Of a stretch of DNA of 64,000 nt, positions 52,343 to 61,593 are shown one piece after another. Source of the DNA: Chitinophagaceae bacterium (GTDB lineage: Bacteria > Bacteroidota > Bacteroidia > Chitinophagales > Chitinophagaceae); contig SAIX01000111.1 in the NCBI GenBank assembly GCA_004028765.1, positions 1-64,000 on the forward strand, written 5' to 3'. The position numbers and the translations under genes were made by a program. The first letter of the stretch is position 1; every line of letters starts with the position of its first letter. The notes below the pieces were generated by a model. It saw nothing but the letters and a program-made list of their open reading frames with translations, was not told where the DNA came from and made no database searches.

Positions 52343-52370
52343 TTTGCTTTATTCGTTATTCTTAAATTTG
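52343..52370 (+). promoter_or_regulatory. Candidate promoter of the wza-like export operon
   Basis: TAAATTTG at 52363-52370 matches the TAnnTTTG -7 consensus. TTTG at 52343-52346, 16 nt upstream, is a reasonable -33 element. The pair lies in a 170-nt gap, about 90 nt before the export gene start. The best-formed promoter candidate in the window. Confidence 0.55.
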
Positions 52371-52460
52371 TCAACTTAAAATAAATAAAGTTTAAACTTA
52401 ATATTACTGCTTTTTCGGCCTCTGCGTCCTGTGATTCAGAAGAGCGAAGCTGTATAATTT

Positions 52461-54941
52461 ATGCTTATGAGCTGTAAATATATTTATCCTTTTTTCCAGA
52501 AAATATTCATTCTTTGGGTTTTTATTTTTTTCAGTTGTTTTGCCGTTAAAGGGCAGGATATTATTAGGTCCAAAGATTTGTCCAGCATAAAAGTTGATCA
52601 ACTTTCAGATGATGATATCGAAAAAATCCTGACGCAAATAAATGCATCGGGTCTGTCCATGGATGAGGTTGAGCAACTTGCCGCAACAAAAGGAATGTCG
52701 ACGATCGAAATTGGGAAGCTGAAGCAGAGATTACTTCAGATAAGATCTGGTGTTCGTGAAAAGACTGATGGTAAAAATCAAACAGAGAAAAAAAAATTCC
52801 CGGACGTAAGAAAAAACAACAGCCCGGATTCATTGGATTTCTCTCCGTTTCATGACCAGAGTAAGCGTAAACCTTTAATTGACTCATTGATTTTTGGTTC
52901 TGAATTATTTACCTCTGCGGCAGCCACTTTTGAACCAAATTTAAATCTTGCCACTCCTCTGAATTACATTTTAGGGCCTTATGATGAAATAATAATTTCC
53001 GTTTATGGTGTGCAACAATACGAGGGCACTCATAAAGTATCACCGGAAGGAAATATTAGTATCCCCAATATCGGAATTATTAGTGTTGCTGGATTGACTA
53101 TTGAAAACGTAACTGAGAAGTTGAAGAGAACAATGGGTAATGGTGCGTACCCATATCTTAAAACAGGGGCATCGAAGCTATCTGTATCGTTAAGCCACAT
53201 ACGAACTATCAGGGTTAATATAATCGGCAGTTATAAACCTGGAAATTACAACCTTTCGTCTCTTTCTACTGTTTTTGGGGCACTTTATGTTGCTGGCGGG
53301 CCTTCTGCTTATGGTAGTTTTCGTGAAATCGAATTGATCAGGAATGGCTCAATTATTCGAAAGATTGATTTGTACCGGTACTTATTAGACGGAGATCAGT
53401 CTGATAATATCGGATTAAAAGATAATGATGTGATAAGAATCCCGACTTATAAAATGAGGGTGCAGATAGAAGGGCAAGTTAAGCGACAAGGGATTTTCGA
53501 AGTACTGCCAAATGAGAACTTTGACAAAATCCTTCAATTTGCTTCAGGGTTTACGGATTCAGCATTCACGGCAGAACTTAAAATATATCAGGTTGATGGC
53601 CAGCAACGTCAAATAATGGACCTTGTAGCAGACAGATTCTCCACCTATTTTCCAAAGTCCGGTGATCATTTCGTTGTTGCAAAAATTTTAAATCGTTTTT
53701 CCAACAGGGTTAAAATAAAGGGTGCGGTTTTCAGACCCAACGATTATTCTCTCACCCAGGGCTTACACCTGAAAGACCTGATTGAAAAAGCACAGGGTTT
53801 GAGGGAAGACGCTTATACAAAAAGAGGATATATAATCAGAAAACAAAAAGATTTAACCGAATCAATCATTTCATTTGATGTATTAAAGGTGATGGCTGGT
53901 GATGAAAGTGAAAATAAAATACTGATGAGGGAAGACGAAGTGATCATTAATTCAATAAATGATTTAAAAAACGAACTTAAAGTTATTATTCAGGGAGAAG
54001 TTAGAATTCCGGGCATATATCAATATATAGAAAATATTTCTTTAAAAGATTTGATTCAGCAAGCTGGGGGGCTTTCTGAGGCAGCTTTATCAAAAGTTGA
54101 AATTTCAAGAATGCTTATTCGGGATTCAGTCAGTGCAACAGATTATAAAACTTCCCAGCTAATTAGTTTTGATTTAAATAATATACTTAGTTCTCCTCTT
54201 GCTGACTTAAGGTTGATGCCTAATGATATTGTAACGGTCAGAAAGAAACCCGGATTTAAAGATCCGGAAACTGTAATAGTATCTGGAGAAGTTCAGTTTC
54301 CAGGTCCATATATTCTGAATAGCATAATTGAGCGGGTAAGCAGCATTTTTTTAAGGGCGGGTGGTGCGCTGCCCGGTGCTGGTCTTTCAAGCGTTTTTCT
54401 GAAAAGAAAACTGCAGCGGGAAAATCAAATCACTGATAAAGCAATTGAAACCGCGCTTGAAAAAGTAATGCAGAAAGACAGCAGCACTATCAAAGACACG
54501 AAGAAAGAATTTGAATACATACCATTGGATATGAGGAAAATTTTGGCTTCTCCCGGCTCAGTTGCAGATGTGATACTGAGAGACGGTGACGAAATCGTGT
54601 TTCCAAAACAAAATAATGAAGTAAGAGTTATAGGAAATGTGTTTTTACCCACACAAATCCCGTTTGAGGCTGGGTATACTGTTAATGACTATGTGCTTTC
54701 TGCCGGTGGTTATAGTTCGAAGGCATGGAAGAAAAAACTTTTTGTGGTATACTCAAACGGAAAAATAAATGCAACAAAGCACTTTCTTTTCTTTGTAAAA
54801 TACCCAAAAATCCAGCCTGGGTCCGAAATTATTATTCCAGCTAAAAATGATCGAAAAACATTATCAAGCGGTGAAATAATTGGACTTTCCAGCGCACTCG
54901 CAAGTTTGGCTGGTGTCGTTATAGCTTTACTTCGTTTATAA
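52461..54941 (+). CDS. Wza-like polysaccharide export protein with SLBB domains
   Basis: Outer-membrane export channel component of 826 residues. A hydrophobic N-terminal signal (about 1-32, ending CFAVKGQD) precedes a helical linker (about 35-130). The Poly_export domain follows (about 160-240; LGPYDEIIISVYGVQQYEGT, VSPEGNISIPNIGIISVAGL). At least five SLBB-type modules come next (VNIIGSYKPGNYNLSSL, VQIEGQVKRQGIFEV, VKIKGAVFRPNDYSL, VIIQGEVRIPGIYQY, VIVSGEVQFPGPYIL, VRVIGNVFLPTQIPF). A C-terminal hydrophobic helix (SALASLAGVVIALL) may span the outer membrane as in Wza. It starts a new transcription block behind a promoter candidate. Unusually long for Wza (about 380 residues) but typical of Bacteroidota. 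Confidence 0.9.
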   Translation: MLMSCKYIYPFFQKIFILWVFIFFSCFAVKGQDIIRSKDLSSIKVDQLSDDDIEKILTQINASGLSMDEVEQLAATKGMSTIEIGKLKQRLLQIRSGVREKTDGKNQTEKKKFPDVRKNNSPDSLDFSPFHDQSKRKPLIDSLIFGSELFTSAAATFEPNLNLATPLNYILGPYDEIIISVYGVQQYEGTHKVSPEGNISIPNIGIISVAGLTIENVTEKLKRTMGNGAYPYLKTGASKLSVSLSHIRTIRVNIIGSYKPGNYNLSSLSTVFGALYVAGGPSAYGSFREIELIRNGSIIRKIDLYRYLLDGDQSDNIGLKDNDVIRIPTYKMRVQIEGQVKRQGIFEVLPNENFDKILQFASGFTDSAFTAELKIYQVDGQQRQIMDLVADRFSTYFPKSGDHFVVAKILNRFSNRVKIKGAVFRPNDYSLTQGLHLKDLIEKAQGLREDAYTKRGYIIRKQKDLTESIISFDVLKVMAGDESENKILMREDEVIINSINDLKNELKVIIQGEVRIPGIYQYIENISLKDLIQQAGGLSEAALSKVEISRMLIRDSVSATDYKTSQLISFDLNNILSSPLADLRLMPNDIVTVRKKPGFKDPETVIVSGEVQFPGPYILNSIIERVSSIFLRAGGALPGAGLSSVFLKRKLQRENQITDKAIETALEKVMQKDSSTIKDTKKEFEYIPLDMRKILASPGSVADVILRDGDEIVFPKQNNEVRVIGNVFLPTQIPFEAGYTVNDYVLSAGGYSSKAWKKKLFVVYSNGKINATKHFLFFVKYPKIQPGSEIIIPAKNDRKTLSSGEIIGLSSALASLAGVVIALLRL

Positions 54942-54957
54942 ATCATATTCAAGTATT

Positions 54958-56034
54958 ATGCCAACTCAAATCAGGCAGGAAAATAATTTTGCAAATCCAA
55001 CTGAAGATATTAGTCTGAAAGATATCATTCTTAAAATTGTTGATTGGTTGCTCTTTTTAAAGCAAAAATGGAAATTACTGCTTATCGTTTCTTTCATGTC
55101 AGCAGCTGTTTCCTTAGTATATGCATTATTTCAGCCTAAAATATATGTGGGTGTAATGACGTTTACTTTAGAAGATGATAAAGGAGGGGCATCGGGTATT
55201 GGCGGTGCGCTTGGTTTAGCAAGCTCTTTCGGGATCGATCTGGGTGTTTCATCAAGCGGGGTTTTCAACGGAACTAATTTAATTGAACTGATGAAAAGCA
55301 GGCGATTGATTGAGCAGGCTTTGCTTACAAAAGCGGAATCTGTTTCTGCTCAAAACATTACATTAGCAGACCTTTATATTCAATCCAATAAAATTTACAT
55401 AGATACAATAAAACGATTCCCCATAGGTAAAATCAGAGAGTCATTTTCAACCCAACAGGACAGCTTATTGGGAGAACTGGTTGATAAAATAAAAAAGAAT
55501 AACCTAATCGTTGCACAGACTGATAAAAAAACCTCAGTTTATACAATACAAGTCAGATCGCTGAATCAGGGTTTTTCAAAGGAACTTGTTGAGAGCCTAG
55601 CAAATGTTGCCTCTGAGTTCTATATCCAAACGAAAAGCAGAAAAGCTAAGATAAACGTAGACATTCTCGAAAAAAGAGTTGATTCAGTGAAAAATGAGCT
55701 GAATTATGCAATCAGCGGTGTAGCTGCAGCAAATGATAATACATTTAACCTGAATCCTGCTCTTAATATCAAAAGGACACCCTCTACCAAAAGGCAGGTG
55801 GATGTTCAAGTGAATACTGCTATACTGACACAATTGGTTGTTAATCTTGAGTTAGCAAGAGTGGCGCTACGGAAAGAAACTCCTTTGATTCAGATAATTG
55901 ATAAACCTATTATTCCATTAGATATCGAAAAAACAAGTAAGCGTCAATCGCTAATGCTAGGATTTTTTTTCGGGTTTCTGGTTTGTGCTGGGTTCTTAGT
56001 CGCCAGAAAGTTATGGGAAAATATTATGAAATAA
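54958..56034 (+). CDS. Wzz-like chain length determinant protein
   Basis: Inner-membrane protein of 358 residues controlling polysaccharide chain length and export. A first membrane helix lies at about 37-57 (WKLLLIVSFMSAAVSLVYAL) and a second at about 332-352 (LMLGFFFGFLVCAGFLVA). In between is the periplasmic Wzz domain (about 60-330) with helical coiled-coil-like sequence. No Walker motifs or C-terminal tyrosine kinase domain are present, so it is the short Wzz type, not Wzc. It follows the Wza-like gene by 16 nt, and both belong to one export complex. A GASGIGGALGLASSFGIDLG stretch near residue 90 is typical of Bacteroidota members. Confidence 0.88.
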   Translation: MPTQIRQENNFANPTEDISLKDIILKIVDWLLFLKQKWKLLLIVSFMSAAVSLVYALFQPKIYVGVMTFTLEDDKGGASGIGGALGLASSFGIDLGVSSSGVFNGTNLIELMKSRRLIEQALLTKAESVSAQNITLADLYIQSNKIYIDTIKRFPIGKIRESFSTQQDSLLGELVDKIKKNNLIVAQTDKKTSVYTIQVRSLNQGFSKELVESLANVASEFYIQTKSRKAKINVDILEKRVDSVKNELNYAISGVAAANDNTFNLNPALNIKRTPSTKRQVDVQVNTAILTQLVVNLELARVALRKETPLIQIIDKPIIPLDIEKTSKRQSLMLGFFFGFLVCAGFLVARKLWENIMK

Positions 56035-56054
56035 ATTAAATAAGCATAATAGAA

Positions 56055-57326
56055 ATGGACATTACTAAAATTAAAATAGGTATTATTGGTCTTGGTTATG
56101 TCGGATTACCACTGGCTCTTGAATTTTCAAAGAAATATTCTGTGGTCGGCTTCGATATTAATGTAACCAGGGTAAATGAGTTAATTAAAGGTATTGATAA
56201 AACAAGAGAAGCCTCTGATGCAGAATTGAAATCTGCAAAAAATCTGTTGTTTTCTTATGATGAAAAAGAACTTGATCATTGTAATGTTTATATAGTAACT
56301 GTTCCCACACCTATCGATAAATTTAAAGTACCTGATCTTGCTCCGCTCTTGAATGCCTCAGCAATGATCGGGCGTCATCTAAAAAAAAAGGACGTTGTTA
56401 TATATGAAAGCACTGTTTATCCGGGATGTACAGAGGAGGATTGTGTCCCCGTTCTGGAAAAAAAAAGCGGTCTTATTTATAATCAAGATTTTTTTTGTGG
56501 ATATTCTCCTGAAAGAATCAACCCTGGTGATAAAATAAATACATTACGCACAATTAAGAAGGTCACCTCCGGTTCTACGCCTCAAGTAGCGGATTTTGTC
56601 GACAATTTGTATGCCAGTATAATTGTTGCCGGCACACATAAGGCTACAAGCCTGAAAGTTGCAGAGGCATCAAAAGCTATCGAAAACGCCCAGCGGGATG
56701 TAAATATTTCTTTTGTAAATGAGTTATCGCTCATTTTTGATAAAATTGGGATTGATACGAACGATGTTATTGAAGCAGCAGCAACAAAATGGAACTTTTT
56801 AAAATACAAACCTGGTTTAGTTGGAGGGCATTGTATAGGAGTTGACCCTTACTATTTGGCGCATAAAGCAGCTTCTTTAGGGTATCATCCTCAAGTAATA
56901 TTAAGCGGAAGGAGGGTGAATGACCAAATGGGTATTTTTATTGCCAATAAGGTGGTTAAAATCATGATCAATAATGATATTAAAGTTAAAAACTCTAATA
57001 TTTTACTGTTAGGCATCACCTTTAAAGAAAATTGCCCGGATACGAGAAACTCGCGTGTCATCGATATTTATAATGAACTGATCCAGTTTGGAATTAGCGT
57101 AGACGTTTATGATCCTCATGCGGATCAGGGGGCGGTAATGGAAGAATACAAAATCAAGATTTCAAACCAGCTTGCGGAAAATAAATTATTCGATGCTATT
57201 ATTCTTGCTGTCTCACACAGTGAATTTTTAGATATTGATTTTAATAAAATAAAACGGGATTCAAAGTCTGTCATTTTTGATACTAAGGCTTTTTTAGACA
57301 GAGATATTGTCCATGCCAGATTATAA
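56055..57326 (+). CDS. UDP-N-acetylhexosamine 6-dehydrogenase (TviB/WbpO-like)
   Basis: Cytosolic NAD-dependent dehydrogenase of 423 residues oxidising C6 of a UDP-HexNAc to the uronic acid. The N-terminal Rossmann motif IGIIGLGYVGLPLALEFSKK, VTVPTPIDKFKVPDLAPLLN, ESTVYPGCTEEDCVPVLEKK, SPERINPGDK and KWNFLKYKPGLVGGHCIGVD with the catalytic Cys260 are close to TviB/WbpO/CapL rather than to UDP-glucose dehydrogenases. The C-terminal domain (GITFKENCPDTRNSRVIDIY) is complete. Likely product UDP-GlcNAcA or UDP-GalNAcA. It lies 20 nt after the Wzz gene and 27 nt before pseB. Confidence 0.92.
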   Translation: MDITKIKIGIIGLGYVGLPLALEFSKKYSVVGFDINVTRVNELIKGIDKTREASDAELKSAKNLLFSYDEKELDHCNVYIVTVPTPIDKFKVPDLAPLLNASAMIGRHLKKKDVVIYESTVYPGCTEEDCVPVLEKKSGLIYNQDFFCGYSPERINPGDKINTLRTIKKVTSGSTPQVADFVDNLYASIIVAGTHKATSLKVAEASKAIENAQRDVNISFVNELSLIFDKIGIDTNDVIEAAATKWNFLKYKPGLVGGHCIGVDPYYLAHKAASLGYHPQVILSGRRVNDQMGIFIANKVVKIMINNDIKVKNSNILLLGITFKENCPDTRNSRVIDIYNELIQFGISVDVYDPHADQGAVMEEYKIKISNQLAENKLFDAIILAVSHSEFLDIDFNKIKRDSKSVIFDTKAFLDRDIVHARL

Positions 57327-57353
57327 AACATTTAATAATTTAACTTATAAGCA

Positions 57354-58364
57354 ATGAGCTTGAATGGGAAAAGCATATTAATAACCGGTGGTACTGGTTC
57401 TTTCGGCAAAACATTCGTCAATACAATTCTCACAAAATTTCCTGATGTAAAACGACTGGTTGTTTTTTCAAGAGATGAACAGAAGCAATTTCAAATGGCT
57501 TTTGAATACCCTGAAAATAAATACCCTCAGGTACGGTTCTTCATAGGAGACGTCAGGGATTATGAAAGGGTTAAAATGGCAATGCAAGGAATCGACTACG
57601 TAATTCATGCGGCTGCAATGAAACATGTTCATATTGCTGAATATAACCCTATTGAGTGTATTAAAACCAATATTATGGGCGCTGAAAATATTATCCGCGC
57701 CTGTTTGGAAACACAGGTTAAAAAAGTAGTTGCTTTATCTACCGATAAAGCAGCCGCACCTGTAAATTTATACGGAGCCACCAAATTAGCTTCCGACAAA
57801 CTGTTTGTAGCTGCTAATAATATTAAAGGATGGCGTGATATTGTTTTTTCGGTTGTGCGATACGGTAATGTGATGGGATCGAATGGGTCTGTCATACCTT
57901 ATTTTATAAAGAAAAGAAAGGAAGGTGTTTTGCCGATTACAGATATTAATATGACCCGCTTTAGTATAACATTAGATGCCGGTGTTGATATAGTTTTACA
58001 TGCACTGGAAACCGCGTGGGGAGGAGAGGTATTTGTTCCAAAAATCCCCTCATACCGGGTAACAGATGTTGCCACCGCAATTGCTCCGGATTGTAAGCAG
58101 GAAATAATCGGATTAAGGCCCGGAGAAAAGATTCATGAGGAAATGATTACGAGCTCAGATTCTTTTTTTACATATGATCTTGGCAACCATTATGCTATAA
58201 TCCCACAATTCCCCAGGTGGAATTTGAATGAGTTTATCAGCCATTTTGGAGCCAGAAAACTTGAGAATGGATTTTATTACAATTCGGGTGATAATACGGA
58301 ATGGCTTACTGTTCCTGAGATAAGATCACTGATAAAAACACACGTGGACCCGGATTTTGAATAA
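57354..58364 (+). CDS. pseB: UDP-GlcNAc 4,6-dehydratase (inverting), PseB-like
   Basis: SDR of 336 residues that dehydrates UDP-GlcNAc at C4/C6 and inverts C5, the first step of pseudaminic acid synthesis. ILITGGTGSFGKTFVNTIL, VVFSRDEQKQFQMAFEYP, IGDVRDYERVKMAMQGIDYV, HAAAMKHVHIAEYNPIECIK, VVALSTDKAAAPVNLYGATK (catalytic Asp, Lys, Tyr), RYGNVMGSNGSVIPYF, LPITDINMTRFSITLDAGVD and IGLRPGEKIHEEMI follow PseB nearly word for word. No PseC aminotransferase follows directly; the next gene is a glycosyltransferase. A nonulosonate synthase homologue lies 5 kb downstream. It might instead feed the FnlC/RmlD-type pair upstream. Confidence 0.9.
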   Translation: MSLNGKSILITGGTGSFGKTFVNTILTKFPDVKRLVVFSRDEQKQFQMAFEYPENKYPQVRFFIGDVRDYERVKMAMQGIDYVIHAAAMKHVHIAEYNPIECIKTNIMGAENIIRACLETQVKKVVALSTDKAAAPVNLYGATKLASDKLFVAANNIKGWRDIVFSVVRYGNVMGSNGSVIPYFIKKRKEGVLPITDINMTRFSITLDAGVDIVLHALETAWGGEVFVPKIPSYRVTDVATAIAPDCKQEIIGLRPGEKIHEEMITSSDSFFTYDLGNHYAIIPQFPRWNLNEFISHFGARKLENGFYYNSGDNTEWLTVPEIRSLIKTHVDPDFE

Positions 58365-58375
58365 AATTTTTTAAA

Positions 58376-59470
58376 ATGACACTGATTTCGATAATAATAC
58401 CCTGTAGAAATGAAAGTAAGTTTATTGGAAAATGTTTAGACTCTGTACTTTCCTTTAAATTACCTGATCACATTGATACCGAAATTTTTGTAATAGATGG
58501 TAAATCAGTTGATGATACAATAGTTCAGGTTCAAAAAAAGATCAACGAAAACCCTCAAAAGAAAATTAAGATAGTTGAAAACAGTAAAATGTTTGCTGCG
58601 TATGCTATAAATATCGGGATACAGCACTCATCCGGAGATTATATATTAAGACTGGACGCGCATTCTGTTTATCCTGAAAATTACCTGTCCCTCTGCTACG
58701 AAACCAGTATAGCTACCAGTGCAGATAATGTAGGAGGAATAGTAATAACACTCCCTGGATCAAATAAATATGCTGCAAAGCTTGTGCAGGCGCTCACAAC
58801 ACATAAATTCGGTGTAGGTGATTCCGGATTCAGAGTCGGTATGGCGGAAAAACAAGCAGATACTGTTCCTTATGGTTTTTTCCGTAGAACAATTTTTGAT
58901 AAAATTGGCTTTTTTGACGAAAGGCTTATCCGGGCTCAGGATTACGAGTTCAACAGGCGGATCGGTTATATCGGAGGAAAAGTATGGCTGAACCCCCAAA
59001 TACAGATACAGTATTTTAACCAGCCTAGCTTGTATGCTTTTTATAAGAAACAGTTTTATAAAGAAGCGCCATATAACGCATATATGTGGTCTTTAGCCCC
59101 ATACGCCTTTACCCTGCGTCATGCAGTTACCGGTATATTTACCCTCTCTATCTTAATGGGTATTATAATCTCGTCACTCTTTCCGTTTTTATGGTATCTC
59201 TTCTTTTCCGTATTGTCTCTTTATTTTCTTTTGGCTTTCCTGTCAGCAATTCAGCAGGTAAGAAAGTTTAAGGAACCCTTTTTTTGTATTTTGCTTCCTT
59301 TCTGTTTTTTTCTTTTCCATTTTATACATGGATTAGGGCTTCTTACAGGAATCGTAAAACTATTGTTCAAAAAATCACCTGTTCAGAATACCAATCAAAA
59401 GCCATGGCTTGGAGCTTATTCAAATAACCTTGTTGAATGTGTGCAGCATTTAAATAAAGATATTCGGTAG
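58376..59470 (+). CDS. Glycosyltransferase family 2 with C-terminal membrane segments
   Basis: A protein of 364 residues. The N-terminal GT-A domain (about 1-235) has ISIIIPCRNESKFIGKCLDS, VIDGKSVDDTIVQVQ and the DXD-type RLDAHSVYPENY. RAQDYEFNRRI resembles the ED acceptor-site region. Two to three hydrophobic segments (about 243-275 and 300-330) anchor it in the inner membrane. The arrangement resembles ExoA-like succinoglycan glycosyltransferases. It follows pseB by 11 nt. Donor and acceptor unknown. Confidence 0.87.
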   Translation: MTLISIIIPCRNESKFIGKCLDSVLSFKLPDHIDTEIFVIDGKSVDDTIVQVQKKINENPQKKIKIVENSKMFAAYAINIGIQHSSGDYILRLDAHSVYPENYLSLCYETSIATSADNVGGIVITLPGSNKYAAKLVQALTTHKFGVGDSGFRVGMAEKQADTVPYGFFRRTIFDKIGFFDERLIRAQDYEFNRRIGYIGGKVWLNPQIQIQYFNQPSLYAFYKKQFYKEAPYNAYMWSLAPYAFTLRHAVTGIFTLSILMGIIISSLFPFLWYLFFSVLSLYFLLAFLSAIQQVRKFKEPFFCILLPFCFFLFHFIHGLGLLTGIVKLLFKKSPVQNTNQKPWLGAYSNNLVECVQHLNKDIR

Positions 59471-59523
59471 GTAAGTCTGCTACACTTTATATAATTCAAC
59501 CTTGCGGAAGAAGCTTAATAAAT

Positions 59524-60807
59524 ATGTTATTTAAATTATTAAAGCATACATCTTTTGGATTTCGGCTTATCTTCTTTTACGTTATAGTGACACACATAAT
59601 ACCGGGATTTTTATATGAGACACATGTTTTTTCCTACATAGATGATACGCTCATTTATAAAAGAACACAAGGAAGTTTATCACTATTCTTATTTTTGCTT
59701 TTTTATCTCTGCGCTTTACTCTTTCTTGACGTAGGACTAAAAAAATATACTAACAAAAAGTTTTTTTCAAACAGACTAGGGCTTATCAAAAAATGTATGC
59801 CCTTTCTTTTGATGTTATCCTTTTTATTAAGTCTGATCTTTTATTTTATTTTGCCGCATAACTTCAGATACCTGGATGTCGGGCTGTCTGAATCTGACTC
59901 CTTCTTCCCCCTGCTTGTATTTACAATTATCCCTTCCTTTAATAAGTTTTTCCTTTTTTATTATATTTTCTGCGGCCGCTTCCCCTTTTCTGAAAAGTAT
60001 AACTTTCTCAGATATTTTATAGTTATCTCCCTGTTTCTTTCAGCAAACGGAACAAATACATTCATTGTATTTTTATTGGGGGCTTTGTTTTTGTTAATAC
60101 CTAAATATTTCAGGAAAGCAATTTTTGTAGTCAAAACGAACTTTTTTACTTTTTTGATAAAACCATTACTGATCGTGGCAATTGTTGTCACAATTGTTTA
60201 TCCCTTAGCAATAATTTTTGGGCAAAGTATAAAAGGAGGTCAAAGTTTTTCAGAGGTATACGAAAAGATGAATGTTAAAGAATCTGAGGATATAGGAAAT
60301 ATTCAATATGAATATGGATTAATAAGATTTAACCAATACTACATAAGTACAAAAACCGGATTTTATCATTTTTTCGGGACTATTGAATTAGATACTCGGA
60401 TAGAATACTGTACATCTATTTTTAATAATTTCGTTTACCGAGTATCACGTATTCTCAATATTCCTCTTAAAGTTGAAAAACCCAAATATTCTAGTGTTTC
60501 CCAGATAAATTTCGCCAATATAGCACCATATTCCTCCGACCGAGAAGGTACCAGCACAGGATTATTTGGAGGGTTTCTTTATTTGTTTCCTACCCCTATT
60601 AATACAATTATATTGTTGATATACAGCTCTTTTTTAATTATAATAATAAATAATATATATAAATGTCTGCCAAATCGCCTATCTTTATTAGGAATGGCAG
60701 TATTCTTATATTGGTTATTTACCCTCTTTGAGGGGCCAATGGACTTTTTGCTAATTGTGGATGATACTTTTCTAATTTTATTGCTTTATAATTTATATTT
60801 TTTGTAG
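59524..60807 (+). CDS. Putative O-antigen/capsule polymerase (Wzy-like)
   Basis: Polytopic membrane protein of 427 residues with about ten to twelve hydrophobic segments and a large soluble loop (about residues 235-355, GQSIKGGQSFSEVYEKMNVK ... SSDREGTSTGLFGG). This is the expected topology of Wzy polymerases, which join repeat units in the periplasm. Primary sequence offers no strong motif, as usual for Wzy. The DNA is very AT-rich here. The gene sits between a GT2 gene (53 nt) and the dioxygenase-like gene (2 nt). No other Wzy candidate is seen in the window, which supports the call by exclusion. Confidence 0.65.
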   Translation: MLFKLLKHTSFGFRLIFFYVIVTHIIPGFLYETHVFSYIDDTLIYKRTQGSLSLFLFLLFYLCALLFLDVGLKKYTNKKFFSNRLGLIKKCMPFLLMLSFLLSLIFYFILPHNFRYLDVGLSESDSFFPLLVFTIIPSFNKFFLFYYIFCGRFPFSEKYNFLRYFIVISLFLSANGTNTFIVFLLGALFLLIPKYFRKAIFVVKTNFFTFLIKPLLIVAIVVTIVYPLAIIFGQSIKGGQSFSEVYEKMNVKESEDIGNIQYEYGLIRFNQYYISTKTGFYHFFGTIELDTRIEYCTSIFNNFVYRVSRILNIPLKVEKPKYSSVSQINFANIAPYSSDREGTSTGLFGGFLYLFPTPINTIILLIYSSFLIIIINNIYKCLPNRLSLLGMAVFLYWLFTLFEGPMDFLLIVDDTFLILLLYNLYFL

Positions 60808-60809
60808 TC

Positions 60810-61574
60810 ATGATTACACAAATTTTCAAAGAAGTTGCCTCCTCATCAATTACACAAGTAGGTAAAATAGGTAATATTTTGTCCACAGATGATGAGAAGC
60901 TTTCTGCGATTCTGAAAGATATTAATGACAAAGGCTGGCATGTTTTAAAAGGATATATCCCTAAGGAAAAATGCACTGAACTGGTTAACGAAACCGATCG
61001 CCTTATGATTGAAAAGAAGAGTGAGAGTAATTATTGGACCGATTACAACGGATCTGATACAAGGCTTTACAGAATTCAGGAACTTACTTCAAATTTCGAT
61101 TTTTTTCTTCGCGATCCTTTTCTTAAAAAAATTGAAAGAACCTATTTGGGAGCTCTAAAACATACCGGCTATGATAATCTTCTTGTAAACAAAATACAGT
61201 TTGTTGAAAACAACCTAGGATCTGGTGGCGGCTGGCATCGCGATTCCCCCCATTCCAATCAGTTCAAGGCTATTGCTTATATAGCCGACGCTGAAAGAGA
61301 GAACGGACCATTTCAATTCATTAATGGCTCTCAAAAATTCTGGGAATCGATGAAAATCTATTTAAGCGGATTAACTTCCACATCACAGTATAGATTCACG
61401 CCGGAAGAAATAAATGATATTCTTGATAAGATAGGACATGATAAATTATCTACACTGACAGGAGAAGCAGGGGATGTCATTTTGGTTGATACAAAAGGAA
61501 TTCATAGAGGTATGCCTATTGAGAAAGGCTGTCGATATGCAATGACGATTTATTACAACGATAAAAACTTTTAA
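60810..61574 (+). CDS. Phytanoyl-CoA dioxygenase (PhyH) family protein
   Basis: Probable Fe(II)/2-oxoglutarate-dependent oxygenase of 254 residues. The metal triad is visible: His143 and Asp145 in GGGWHRDSPHSNQF and His232 in DTKGIHRGMPIEKG, with Arg242 (CRYAMTIYY) as the likely 2-oxoglutarate ligand. FQFINGSQKFWE is the usual jelly-roll strand between them. PhyH enzymes hydroxylate diverse small molecules. In this locus the substrate is presumably a sugar or lipid-linked glycan intermediate, an unusual tailoring step. It lies 2 nt after the polymerase and 19 nt before a glycosyltransferase, so it belongs to the operon. Confidence 0.85.
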   Translation: MITQIFKEVASSSITQVGKIGNILSTDDEKLSAILKDINDKGWHVLKGYIPKEKCTELVNETDRLMIEKKSESNYWTDYNGSDTRLYRIQELTSNFDFFLRDPFLKKIERTYLGALKHTGYDNLLVNKIQFVENNLGSGGGWHRDSPHSNQFKAIAYIADAERENGPFQFINGSQKFWESMKIYLSGLTSTSQYRFTPEEINDILDKIGHDKLSTLTGEAGDVILVDTKGIHRGMPIEKGCRYAMTIYYNDKNF

Positions 61575-61593
61575 TCTGTTCAGGTAGGTATCT

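Noticed and set aside
57354-58364. Assignment as FnlA/CapE
   Set aside because: The sequence around VVALSTDKAAAPVNLYGATK and IGLRPGEKIHEEMI follows PseB, whereas FnlA/CapE read differently there. It may still serve the same substrate.
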